A stretch of 64,000 nt of DNA. Origin: JAXLYX01 sp046351215. GTDB lineage: Bacteria; Myxococcota_A; Polyangia; Polyangiales; Houyiibacteriaceae. Each line of letters opens with the position of its first letter. Position 1 is the stretch's first letter. The notes below the pieces were generated by a model. That model saw only the letters and a program-made list of their open reading frames with translations, made no database searches and was not told the DNA's origin. Shown here in pieces: positions 46,912 to 55,049 of the stretch. A program made the translations under genes and the position numbers. The stretch is taken from assembly GCA_046351215.1 (NCBI GenBank), contig JAXLYX010000008.1, forward strand, positions 248,001-312,000, written 5' to 3'.

Positions 46912-48351
46912 ATGACTTTCAAGTTCATCGTTCGGACCCCCCTCTCCCACGCTGCCGTCTTCGTCGCCGCCGTCTCGACCTCGCTCCTCGCGGCCGGAGG
47001 CTGTGACGACGGCGCGAGCCCGACGGTCCCCGCGAGCCAGGACCTGACGTTCGCGGGCGACGGCACGACCGAGCCGCTCTCGGTCACCCAACCCGAGCGC
47101 TTCTACGCGGTCGCGGTCGCGCCGGGCGGCGGCGTGTACGCGGCGGGCACCCTGACCTCGGGCACCGACCAGCAGATCCTGGTCGCGCGCTATCTCCCCG
47201 ACGGATCGCTCGACACGAGCTTCTCGGGCGACGGCTACGCCGTCGTGAACGTCGCCGAGGGCGGACGCAGCGGCGAGGTCGTGCGTTCGATCGTCGTCCA
47301 ACCCTCGGGGCGCGTCGTCGTCGCCGGGACGGCCGAGCACGCGCCGCTCGCGAGCGGTGACGCCGGCCGCGATCTCGACGTGGTCGCCGTCGGGCTCGAG
47401 CCCGATGGCGATCTCGATCCGACGTTCGGCGACGCCGGAATCGCGCGCTTCGACCTCTCGACCGGGATCTCCGTCCTCGACCCCGGCGCCACGACGCCGC
47501 GCTACCTGAGCGACACGGCCTGGGGGCTCGCGCAGCGCGACGACGGCTCCCTGATCCTCGTCGCGGGCAAGGTCTCGACCGAGGGCGGACGCGCCGACGT
47601 CGACTTCGCGGTGCTCGGGCTCGATGTCGACGGAGATCCGATCGGGAGCTTCGGCAGCGGCGGCGTCGTCGTCGTCGACGTCGAGCACGGACGTGACAGC
47701 CCGCGCACCGCGGTCGTGCTCCCCGATGGAAAGGTCGTGGTCTGCGGCTATACGCGGAGCGACGCGAGCGATGCGGTCGTGCGGCCGGTGCTCTTCCGCC
47801 TCGAGACGAACGGCACGCTCGACGCCTCGTTCGGCGAAGGCGGCCTCACGAGCCCCGCGCTGCTCCCCGCGGCGTTCGAGGCGTACGACGTGGAGCTCCA
47901 GGGAGACTCCCTCGTCGTCGCCGGCTACGGGAAGGCGGAGGCCGCCTCGAAGGTCGACGTCGTCGCGGCGCGCTTCGCGGCGGACGGAACGCTCGACACG
48001 AGCTTCGGACTCGACGGGGTCGTCGAGCTCGATCTCGCGGCCGAGGACGACCGGGGTCGGGACCTCCTCGTGCGCGCGGACGGATCGATCGCGATCGTCG
48101 GGAGCGGGAAGAGGAGCGCGGCGGATGCCGATGCGATGGTCGTCCTGCTCTCGCCCGACGGAGAGCTCGATCGCGCGCTCCACGGAGACGGGATCTTCCT
48201 GACCGACTTCGGTGGTCTCGCGGATTCGTTCTACGGCATCGCCGCGCTCCCGGGCGGGAACGACTTCGTGGTCGCGGGCTACCGCGGCGTCGACACGTCC
48301 TCGCAGCCGGGGACGAACGACGACGCCGTGCTCGTGCGCTTCACGCGCTGA
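46912..48351 (+). CDS. Delta-60 repeat secreted or lipid-anchored protein
   Basis: The 479-residue protein has a hydrophobic signal ending LLAAGGCDD (Cys31), which may be lipid-modified, though the lipobox is atypical. The mature part consists of repeated units of about 55-60 residues with the pattern LPDGSLDTSFSGDGYAVVNV, EPDGDLDPTFGDAGIARFDL and ADGTLDTSFGLDGVVELDL. These belong to the delta-60 repeat family that forms a beta-propeller-like structure, with about seven or eight units. Function unknown, usually surface or secreted. ATG 46912 was chosen over TTG 46906. Confidence 0.85.
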   Translation: MTFKFIVRTPLSHAAVFVAAVSTSLLAAGGCDDGASPTVPASQDLTFAGDGTTEPLSVTQPERFYAVAVAPGGGVYAAGTLTSGTDQQILVARYLPDGSLDTSFSGDGYAVVNVAEGGRSGEVVRSIVVQPSGRVVVAGTAEHAPLASGDAGRDLDVVAVGLEPDGDLDPTFGDAGIARFDLSTGISVLDPGATTPRYLSDTAWGLAQRDDGSLILVAGKVSTEGGRADVDFAVLGLDVDGDPIGSFGSGGVVVVDVEHGRDSPRTAVVLPDGKVVVCGYTRSDASDAVVRPVLFRLETNGTLDASFGEGGLTSPALLPAAFEAYDVELQGDSLVVAGYGKAEAASKVDVVAARFAADGTLDTSFGLDGVVELDLAAEDDRGRDLLVRADGSIAIVGSGKRSAADADAMVVLLSPDGELDRALHGDGIFLTDFGGLADSFYGIAALPGGNDFVVAGYRGVDTSSQPGTNDDAVLVRFTR

Positions 48352-48369
48352 GCGCGCCCCGAGCGTCGG

Positions 48370-48948
48370 TCAGCGGCAGCGGCCCCCGAGCAGCCCCGAG
48401 CGAAGGCCGGGATTCGGGGGCCGTGGACCGATCCACGAGGCGAAGACCGCGCGACCGAAGTCGGCGCCTTCGATCACCTCGCGTCCGTGATCCGTCACGA
48501 TCTCCGTGCCGCGACCGGGTACGTAGGTGATCACGACCTCGTCGCCCTCCCGCACGTTGTCGAGCAGGCGCAGCATGCGTGCGATGCGAGGACGCAGGGA
48601 GGGGTAGACGTCGGGGGAGTTCCGACGCATCCCGCCTTCGATGCCCTCGCGCGCGTCGTCGCGTCCGACGTCGCGGACGAAGTGCATGATCACCCGGCGC
48701 TTCGCCTCCGTGCCGAGGATCGCGGCCGCGTCGTTCGAGCGCTGCTCGAGGTAGAGCGCCGCCACGTAGACGTCGACCTGGAAGACGGTGGCCTCGCGCA
48801 CGCCCATGCCGTTCAGCACGAGCGTCGTCCCTTCGACGCTCACGCGATCCGGGAGCCGGACGCCGAGGCATTCGCGTGCGTGCGTGGTGCTCGCCGGCGT
48901 GGCGACGAGCGCGAGGGCAGCGAGGACGGCAGGGATCGATCGCATCAT
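48370..48948 (-). CDS. Secreted chalcone-isomerase-like protein
   Basis: The 192-residue protein has a signal peptide (about 1-24) and a chalcone-isomerase-like fold: LNGMGVREATVFQVDVYVAALYLE, KRRVIMHFVRDVGRDDAREGIEGG and GDEVVITYVPGRGTE. The family binds fatty-acid-like ligands in other bacteria and is not expected to act on chalcones. ATG 48948 (GAGGAAGA upstream) overlaps the stop of the AgmX-type lipoprotein gene by 4 nt (ATGA), so the two are coupled and probably act together. Confidence 0.82.
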   Translation of the reverse strand: MMRSIPAVLAALALVATPASTTHARECLGVRLPDRVSVEGTTLVLNGMGVREATVFQVDVYVAALYLEQRSNDAAAILGTEAKRRVIMHFVRDVGRDDAREGIEGGMRRNSPDVYPSLRPRIARMLRLLDNVREGDEVVITYVPGRGTEIVTDHGREVIEGADFGRAVFASWIGPRPPNPGLRSGLLGGRCR

Positions 48949-50408
48949 TCTTCCTCGTTCACGAGCAGGAAGGGTTGGTTCCAGACCACGACGCCGCTCT
49001 CGGGCGACGGGAACTGCCACCGGCGTACGGCCGAGACGATGCAGGACTCGACGTCGGGGCTCGGCAGCGTCGAGGAGCGGAGGGTCGCGTTCGAGATGGT
49101 CCCGTCGGTGCCGATCACGGCCGCGACGACGACCCGCCCGGCGAGCTCGGGCCGGACGCGCAGACCCAGCTCGTAGCAGTAGCGGACCTGGTTGATGTTC
49201 CGTCGCGCGACCCGTCGGACCACCTCGGAAGGGAGCGAGCCCCGGACCTCGGCCTGCTCCATCCTCACCATCGGCGCGGACACGCCGCGCGGCCGCGATT
49301 CGCCCGAGAAGAAGCCTCCTCCGCCGTGTCCCATCGGCGGCGGCTCGACGACGCGCACGAGGAACACGCGATGCGTCGCACGTGCGCGAGGTCGCGTCTC
49401 GAGCGGGATCACGGCGTCGACGAGGGCCTCGGGCGCGAAGTAGAGCAGCGAGCGATCGGTGGGAGCGAGGGCGGCGGGTGGGGCGCCCGAGGCCTCCGGC
49501 CCGGTTCGACGGCAGGTGTCGAAGAAGGCCGGCGACCACGCATCGACGAAGGCCTCCGCTTCGGCCTCCGTCAGCCCGCGACGTCGGGCCTCGGCGACGA
49601 GCCGCGTGCGAGCTTCCGATACGGAGATCGTGCCTTCGATCCCCGTCGGCACGGGGCCCGAACCGACGTCCGGCGCGAGGGCGCGGATCGTGGGGGCGCC
49701 CTCTCCGCGCTTCTCGAGGTAGAGCACGGGGCCCTCGAGCCGGGCTCCGGTAGACCGACGCAGGCTCGCGCCGTCTCCGAGCTCGAGCGAGATGGGCAGC
49801 GACGAGGTGTCGAGCCCGCTCGCACGATAGAAGAGCGAGTGCACGCGGGCGTCGCCGACCGCGAGGCAGACGTCGCGATCGGCTTCGTAGCGCGGGAGCT
49901 CGGCCGCCTCGCAGAAGCCATCGGGCGTGCCGCGGCACACCAAGGAATCGTGGCTCGGAGCGGCCGTCGGCTCCGCGCACGCGCCACGCGTCGCATGCAC
50001 CGAGGTCCACGCGACGGACGCGGCGGACGAGGTCGGGGGGAAGCGCTCGACGACGGACGAGGCCGGGAGACCGAGCGAGACGTCGAGTTCCGTCGCGTTC
50101 GTCCCCTCGTCGAGGTGCACGTAGAGCACGGGCTTGCCTCCGTAGCCGGCTCCGGGGAGCCCGCGCCCGAGCGTCGCCGCCTCCGCGGAGACGCCGCTCG
50201 CGATCGCTCCCGTGCTCGCGCCGGCGACGACGCCGACGAGGCCCCATTCGTGGATCGTGAACGGGCCCGTGGCCTCGTGCGCCGCCGGCGCGCGCGCGGG
50301 GGCCGCGGGAGCGCCCGGCCCCCTGGGCTCGGTGTGCTTCCCGCATCCGGTCGCGGCGGCGAGCGTCGCGACGAGAAGCGCGCGCGTCGGGATCGTCCGG
50401 GTCCGCAT
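48945..50408 (-). CDS. Lipoprotein with AgmX/PglI-type C-terminal domain
   Basis: The 487-residue protein has a lipoprotein signal (Cys22, TGCGK). The middle region (about 45-370) is unrecognised and contains several Cys (CAEPTAAP, LVCRG, CEAAEL, TCRRTG). The last about 95 residues match the AgmX/PglI C-terminal domain: RRVARRNINQVRYCYELGL and ISNATLRSSTLPSPDVESCIV, ending VRRWQFPSP. This TonB-like tail is common in myxobacterial gliding and envelope proteins. ATG 50408 has GGGAGGTGGCGG upstream. The downstream CHI-like gene is coupled. Confidence 0.85.
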   Translation of the reverse strand: MRTRTIPTRALLVATLAAATGCGKHTEPRGPGAPAAPARAPAAHEATGPFTIHEWGLVGVVAGASTGAIASGVSAEAATLGRGLPGAGYGGKPVLYVHLDEGTNATELDVSLGLPASSVVERFPPTSSAASVAWTSVHATRGACAEPTAAPSHDSLVCRGTPDGFCEAAELPRYEADRDVCLAVGDARVHSLFYRASGLDTSSLPISLELGDGASLRRSTGARLEGPVLYLEKRGEGAPTIRALAPDVGSGPVPTGIEGTISVSEARTRLVAEARRRGLTEAEAEAFVDAWSPAFFDTCRRTGPEASGAPPAALAPTDRSLLYFAPEALVDAVIPLETRPRARATHRVFLVRVVEPPPMGHGGGGFFSGESRPRGVSAPMVRMEQAEVRGSLPSEVVRRVARRNINQVRYCYELGLRVRPELAGRVVVAAVIGTDGTISNATLRSSTLPSPDVESCIVSAVRRWQFPSPESGVVVWNQPFLLVNEEE

Positions 50409-50514
50409 CCGCCACCTCCCTCCATCGCGTGCCGTGATGGCATGCACGAGACGAGCATACGCCTCTCGAGCGACAGGCGTCGACGCTCGGGATCGTCGGG
50501 CTCCGAGCCTCGCG

Positions 50515-50552
50515 CTCGCGGCCGGCAGGGTCGATTCGACGCCGGCCGCGAG
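50515..50552 (-). terminator. Strong hairpin after the Bax-inhibitor-like gene
   Basis: CTCGCGGCCGGC (50515-50526) and GCCGGCCGCGAG (50541-50552) pair perfectly over 12 bp; the loop contains GTCG/CGAC. It lies 14 bp downstream of the stop of the gene 50567-51283 on the minus strand. Confidence 0.65.
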
Positions 50553-50566
50553 ACGCGCGAAGGCGA

Positions 50567-51283
50567 TCAGTCGCGACGGCTGAGCAGGATGCGGAGCACG
50601 TACCAGAAGAGGAGGGCGACCGACGCGAAGAGCGCGAGCGACGCCGCCACGTGCTGGTCGGGGCGGTAGTGCAGCATCACGTTCGACGTGTGGTACAGGA
50701 TGTAGCCGCACGCGAGCACGAGCATCGCCCAGCTGAACACGAGGCCCAGGCTGAAGCCGAAGATGGCGCTCGCGGCGATGAACACGAGGCCCGCGATGCC
50801 CGCGAAGAGCAGGATGCCGCGGAGGAAGGAGAAGTCCTTCCGCGTGAGGAAGACGACGCCCGTGAGGCCGCCGAAGAGGACGAGGGTGATGAGGCCGGCC
50901 TCGCCGAGGAGCGAGAGGTCCCCCGTGGCCGCGATCGCGAAGGCGATCATCGGCACGAAGATCAGCGACTCGGCGAGGACGTAGAAGCCGAGCCCGGCGT
51001 ATTGGATCGCCGGCGAAGCGTCGCTGTTGGCCCAGCGTTCGGCGAGCATGCTCACGCCCATGAAGCCGCCGAGCACGAGCAGCCAGCCGAAGCGGCCGCC
51101 CGTGACGAGGAGGTTCAGCATGGGGACCGCGAGCCCGCTGGCGAACCACGTCGCCTCGAGCACGCAGAAGAGCACGATGGCTCCGAGGAGGTGGAGATAG
51201 GTGCGCGTGATGAAGGCGGCCCGCGCGTCGACGGGGGCCTCGGCAGCACTGTAGTTTCCGAGCTCGTATTGCATGACCGGCAT
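50567..51283 (-). CDS. Bax inhibitor-1/YccA family membrane protein
   Basis: The 238-residue protein has seven predicted membrane helices and the BI-1/YccA/YbhL pattern (FITRTYLHLLGAIVLF, GLGFYVLAESLIFVPM, GFSLGLVFSWAMLVLACGYILY with Asp/His residues in the last helices). Bacterial members are linked to FtsH protease control or proton/calcium leak. ATG 51283 is chosen; ATG 51274 is 9 nt shorter. Single gene, followed by a strong hairpin. Confidence 0.88.
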   Translation of the reverse strand: MPVMQYELGNYSAAEAPVDARAAFITRTYLHLLGAIVLFCVLEATWFASGLAVPMLNLLVTGGRFGWLLVLGGFMGVSMLAERWANSDASPAIQYAGLGFYVLAESLIFVPMIAFAIAATGDLSLLGEAGLITLVLFGGLTGVVFLTRKDFSFLRGILLFAGIAGLVFIAASAIFGFSLGLVFSWAMLVLACGYILYHTSNVMLHYRPDQHVAASLALFASVALLFWYVLRILLSRRD

Positions 51284-51320
51284 GCTTTCCCGGAAAGGCC
51301 GGGGAAGCAAGACGACTCGG

Positions 51321-51884
51321 TCAGCCGAGCTTCAGTTCCAGCGACACGGAATTGATGCAGTAGCGGAGACGCGTCGGCGGTGGTCCGTCCGGGAAGACGT
51401 GGCCGAGGTGCCCGTCGCAGCGTGCGCAACGCACCTCGGTGCGGAGCATGCCGAGCGAACGATCCGCGTGCTCGACGACCCGCCCCTCCTCGATCGGTCG
51501 GGTGAACGAGGGCCAGCCCGTCCCCGAGTCGAATTTGTCGCGCGACGCGAAGAGCGGTGCGCCGCAGCCACCGCAGAGGAACGTCCCCGCGCGATGATCG
51601 TCGAAGTAGGCGTTCTGGAACGGGGGCTCCGTCCCCTCTTGGCGCAGCACCTCGTATTGCTCGCGCGTCAGCCGACGTCTCCACTCGGCGTCCGAGAGCC
51701 GCAGCCGGTCGCCGATCGGTGGCACGGGCTCGTCCGCGTGCGAGACCGGCGTGCGTGGGCCGGGCCAGTCGTCCGGACGCGCGCCCTGCGGGGCTGCCTG
51801 CGGAGGCGAGGCCTGGCCCTTGCGGCACGCGGCGAGCGAGAGGGGGATGGCGAGCGAGAGGAGGAACGAGCGACGACCCGTCAT
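51321..51884 (-). CDS. msrB: Peptide-methionine (R)-S-oxide reductase MsrB, lipid-anchored
   Basis: The 187-residue protein has a lipoprotein signal (Cys20, SLAACRK) followed by MsrB. Zinc ligands are Cys104/Cys107 (CGGC) and Cys153/Cys156 (CARC); the catalytic Cys176 sits in RYCINS, with the GWPSF and GHVF motifs also present. It reduces methionine-R-sulfoxide in oxidised proteins; with its lipid anchor it would act in the envelope. ATG 51884 is supported by the signal peptide. The Bax-inhibitor-like gene lies downstream on the same strand 38 bp away. Confidence 0.93.
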   Translation of the reverse strand: MTGRRSFLLSLAIPLSLAACRKGQASPPQAAPQGARPDDWPGPRTPVSHADEPVPPIGDRLRLSDAEWRRRLTREQYEVLRQEGTEPPFQNAYFDDHRAGTFLCGGCGAPLFASRDKFDSGTGWPSFTRPIEEGRVVEHADRSLGMLRTEVRCARCDGHLGHVFPDGPPPTRLRYCINSVSLELKLG

Positions 51885-51962
51885 GACCGTTCTCTACGGC
51901 CGAGGGGGGACGGAGTTACAGGGGGGTGAGACGGATTCGGCGAGGTCGCGGGCCGAGGGGCC

Positions 51963-52409
51963 TCACTGCGGGATGTCGGGCTCGACCAGCATCGCCAGGG
52001 CGACGAGGGACTCCTGCCAGCCCAGGTGACACATCTCGACCGGGATGATCTCGGGAATGCCCTCCTGCACGACGTGCATGGAGGTCCCGCAGACCACCGG
52101 CTCGAGGGTGACGGTCACGTGCATCGTGCCGGGCAGGTTGGGATCGTCGAACGTGTCCGTGTAGCGGAGCCGCTTTCCCGGCACGAGCTCCACGTACTCG
52201 CCCCCGAACGAGTGGGACTTCCCTGTCGTGAAGTTCGTGAACGACATGCGGAACGAGCCCCCCGGCCTCGGATCCATGTGATGCACGACGGCGTAGAACC
52301 CTTGCGGAGGCAACCATTTCGCATAGGCCTCGGGCGTGACGAAGGCCCGATAGACCTTCTCCGGAGGGGCCTTCAGCACCCTGTGCAGTCGGACCGTGTT
52401 GCCTGCCAT
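51963..52409 (-). CDS. AHSA1/SRPBCC family protein
   Basis: The 148-residue protein is an AHSA1-type SRPBCC: VRLHRVLKAPPEKVYRAFVTPEAYAKWLPPQGF opens the helix-grip fold, GGEYVELVPGKRLRYTDTF and VTVTLEPVVCGTSMHVVQEG form the sheet, and WQESLVALAMLVEP is the C-terminal helix. The fold binds hydrophobic ligands. It was long known as activator of Hsp90 (Aha1) but bacterial members are often polyketide cyclase or lipid-binding proteins. ATG 52409 has AGGAAAGCC upstream. Confidence 0.88.
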   Translation of the reverse strand: MAGNTVRLHRVLKAPPEKVYRAFVTPEAYAKWLPPQGFYAVVHHMDPRPGGSFRMSFTNFTTGKSHSFGGEYVELVPGKRLRYTDTFDDPNLPGTMHVTVTLEPVVCGTSMHVVQEGIPEIIPVEMCHLGWQESLVALAMLVEPDIPQ

Positions 52410-52635
52410 GGCTTTCCTCCTCGTGGGCGTCCGTGGGCCAGCTCCCCAACGTACTCTTCGCGGACTCGCGGAGAAAGGGTCGGGCCGCGCCGCGCGCGTG
52501 CTCGAGCGGCCAGCGGCCCTTCGACCGGCGGCTCGTCCTGGCCCGCTTCCGCTGGTAGCTTCCACGCGCCCGGCGTGCCGCATCCACGAGGATGCCGTCT
52601 GCGAGGGCGATCCACCGCGTGACAGGCGAGCACCC

Positions 52636-52914
52636 ATGGGCGATGCGAAACGGCGAGGCGACTTCGACACACGTGCAGCGGCCGCGAAAGCGAGGCTCGA
52701 CGCGCTCCGGCCGGAGACGATCACGTGCAACGGATGCCAGCGCGCCCTCGCGGGTGTCGAGCAGCTGCGCCTCAAGCCGCTCCGGGGGCTCGACGCGGTG
52801 TTCGTGGCGACGTGCTCCGACTGCCGCTCCGAGACGTACGTGGCGCTCGGCACCGACGAGGCCGTGCAGTCCTTCCGTGAATTCCTCGCTCGCCAGGTGA
52901 AGGAGCATCGCTGA
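52636..52914 (+). CDS. Small zinc-ribbon protein
   Basis: The 92-residue protein has a basic N-terminus and two CxxC pairs (CNGC at about 31-34, CSDC at about 60-63) typical of a zinc ribbon. A helical tail follows. Function unknown. ATG 52636 is used; a TAGCTT hexamer lies 75 nt upstream. Confidence 0.65.
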   Translation: MGDAKRRGDFDTRAAAAKARLDALRPETITCNGCQRALAGVEQLRLKPLRGLDAVFVATCSDCRSETYVALGTDEAVQSFREFLARQVKEHR

Positions 52915-52938
52915 CCGCGGCGCCTCGGCCACCGCGTG

Positions 52939-53670
52939 TCAGGCCGATCGGCGCTCGTCGTAGAGCCGATCGCGCCATGCGACGAGGTCCGCGAACCGAG
53001 CCGCGAGGCCCGGGTCTCGGAACGTCGCCCGGATCGAGGGCTTCATCGGTACGAAGCGATCGCTCGCGGGCTCGACGCACTGGAGCACGGCCGCCATCGC
53101 GATGTCCGCGTAGGTGAAGCGGCCGAGCACGTACGCGCCGCCGCTCTTCGCGAGCGCCTCGCGGAGCGCGACGAGGGCGGATTCGAGGGCGCCTTCGTCC
53201 ACCGCCGAGGCCGCGTACTTCGAGCCGAGGAAGCGGATCGCCGCGATCGCCACGGGCCGCGCGGCGCCGCGCAGGGGAGCCGGCACCACCCCCTCGAGAC
53301 CGTCGCGCTGGGCCTCGGGGCTCTCGAGCGAGCGCGCGAGGGCGAGCTTTCGGCCGGCCGCGAGCGCAGCCTCGCTCGTCGTGTTCCAGCGCTCGATCTC
53401 CGAGGCGAGCTCCGTCGGGAAGAGGCTCGCGCCCGAGCCATGGGCGTCCGCCCACCGAGCGATCGCCATGGAGTCGAAGATCGGGCCTTCGTCGGCGAGC
53501 AGCACCGGCACGCTGACCCGGCCACGGAAGCGCCGGGTCGCGAGGCGCAAGGGGAGCTCGCCGACCATCGGCTGATAGGTCACGCGCCGATGCGGGATGC
53601 GGTGGTGGTCGAGCGCGAAGCGCGCCTTCTCGGACCACGGGGAGTAGGGCAGGTGGACGAGCGTCGTCAT
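52939..53670 (-). CDS. Glutathione S-transferase-like protein
   Basis: The 243-residue protein has a GST thioredoxin-like N-terminal domain (LVHLPYSPWSEKARFALDHHRIPHRRVTY, VPVLLADEG, FDSMAIARWADAHG) and a helical C-terminal domain (GRFTYADIAMAAVLQCVEP). The motif SPWSEKAR takes the place of the usual CPW/SPF with a Ser or Cys in GSTs, suggesting glutathione use, although substrate is unknown. It follows no operon; the gene 53736-54647 lies divergently 65 bp away. Confidence 0.88.
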   Translation of the reverse strand: MTTLVHLPYSPWSEKARFALDHHRIPHRRVTYQPMVGELPLRLATRRFRGRVSVPVLLADEGPIFDSMAIARWADAHGSGASLFPTELASEIERWNTTSEAALAAGRKLALARSLESPEAQRDGLEGVVPAPLRGAARPVAIAAIRFLGSKYAASAVDEGALESALVALREALAKSGGAYVLGRFTYADIAMAAVLQCVEPASDRFVPMKPSIRATFRDPGLAARFADLVAWRDRLYDERRSA

Positions 53671-53735
53671 GCGGGGAGCATAGGCCCGATCGCGGCGTGG
53701 AATCTGCCAGGTACGACGCGTATCCTGCCATCGCG

Positions 53736-54647
53736 ATGGGAACCTGGAGCCCCGACGTCCTCGGCAACGACACCTCCCGCGAGGTCCACGAGGTCTTCTT
53801 CGAGCGCTACGACGGCGGTGACGCGGTCGATGCGATCGTGGCGCTCGTCCGCTCCCGCTTCGAGACGAGCCTCGGCCTCGACGAGGACAGGACGAACGTC
53901 GAGCTCGCGCTCGCGCTCGCGCTGTGGGAGGTGGGTGCGCTCGATCCGGCCACGCTCGCGCGGACGAAGGAGATCGCCGCGACCGGCGCGGACCTCGCGG
54001 CCTGGCGGAGCCTCGGGGCCGACGAGACCCAGCTCCGCGCGCGATCGAAGGCCCTCGCGAAGCTCGTGACGAAGCTCGACGCGCCGCGCACCTCGCCGCG
54101 CCGGCGGAAGAAGCCTCCCGTCGTCCTCACGACCCCCTTCGTGGCCGGTGCGTGCCTACGCGCGCGCGATGCCACCTTGTCGCGCGGAGGCTGGGTCGTG
54201 ATCGACTCGAACCTCTTGGCTCGTCGCGGAAGTCTGCGCATCGCCCGGACCGATCTCGGCGGATCGATCCCCCCGACCTTCGAGGACTTCGAGCGAAGCC
54301 ACCTCGTCGGCTTCGCGTGGGAACACGTGGAGGGACAGGCCGCGCGGTTCGCGAGCCCGAACGGGAAGACCGGTCGCATCCACACCCTCGGGCTCGGCTA
54401 CGAGACCGCCGCGGAGGGCAAGCTCTTCCTCGAGCGCTTCGCCCTCCTCTTCGAGGTCGTCGGTGCGTTCCCTCGCTTCACGCAAGTGCTCCTCGCCACG
54501 ACGGGCGGGCCATCCGTGCTGGGCGACGAGCCCGCCCGCGTCTTCGAGAAGCTCGAGCAACGACCCGGGTTGGCTCACTGGACCGACTCGGAGGAGACCC
54601 TCGCGGAGCTCGCGCCGCTCCTGTCGACGCCCGCTCCACGCCCGTAG
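53736..54647 (+). CDS. DUF4259-domain protein of unknown function
   Basis: The 303-residue protein begins at ATG 53736 with MGTWSPDVLGNDTSREV, the pattern of DUF4259 (MGxWGxxxxENDxA). Its N-terminal 90 residues are helical. A basic linker (SPRRRKKPPVV) and a second domain of strand-rich sequence follow (TTPFVAGACLRARDATLSRGGWVVID, LLFEVVGAFPRFTQVLLATTG). The frame from GTG 53697 would add 13 residues without similarity. TATCCT at 53721-53726 could be the -10 for this start. Confidence 0.75.
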   Translation: MGTWSPDVLGNDTSREVHEVFFERYDGGDAVDAIVALVRSRFETSLGLDEDRTNVELALALALWEVGALDPATLARTKEIAATGADLAAWRSLGADETQLRARSKALAKLVTKLDAPRTSPRRRKKPPVVLTTPFVAGACLRARDATLSRGGWVVIDSNLLARRGSLRIARTDLGGSIPPTFEDFERSHLVGFAWEHVEGQAARFASPNGKTGRIHTLGLGYETAAEGKLFLERFALLFEVVGAFPRFTQVLLATTGGPSVLGDEPARVFEKLEQRPGLAHWTDSEETLAELAPLLSTPAPRP

Positions 54648-54662
54648 CTCGATGCCTCGTCG

Positions 54663-54704
54663 CGAGCCCGCGAGGGAGCCCCTGCATCGCTCCTCGCGGG
54701 CTCG
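54663..54704 (+). terminator. Strong hairpin after the DUF4259-like gene
   Basis: CGAGCCCGCGAGG (54663-54675) and CCTCGCGGGCTCG (54692-54704) pair perfectly over 13 bp; a further AGC/GCT pair with one bulge lies inside. It starts 15 bp after the stop codon, typical of a terminator, but no T-tract follows. Confidence 0.65.
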
Positions 54705-54770
54705 ACGTGATAGCGTGATCGTCAGTCCGGCTCCGGCCGCGCGTCGTCGTGTGAAGCGAAGGAGTGCCCC

Positions 54771-55031
54771 ATGTCGTTCCAGCCCCGTCCGTGCCTGCAT
54801 TGTGGCGGTCCCGAGTTCCACGTCGTGCCGGGCGTCCAGCTCGAGGTCTGGCGAGCGACGAGCGTGCTCGGGATGGACGCCAGCCAGAAGATGACCGGGG
54901 GTCGCCGGTGGTCGTTCACGTTGGTGATCTGCACGCAGTGCGGGCGCACCGAGACGTTCACGACGAACGGGGCGGAGGTCGCTTCGTTCTATCCGGAAGC
55001 GCAGCGGATCACGACCTCGCGTCCCGCCTGA
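54771..55031 (+). CDS. Small zinc-ribbon protein
   Basis: The 86-residue protein starts at ATG 54771 (GAAGGAGTGCCCC upstream). Two CxxC pairs (CLHC at 8-11 and CTQC at about 54-57) mark a zinc ribbon with long spacing; the intervening stretch is strand-rich (FHVVPGVQLEVWRATS). Function unknown. Confidence 0.65.
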   Translation: MSFQPRPCLHCGGPEFHVVPGVQLEVWRATSVLGMDASQKMTGGRRWSFTLVICTQCGRTETFTTNGAEVASFYPEAQRITTSRPA

Positions 55032-55049
55032 TCGTGCGACCCCGCGTGC

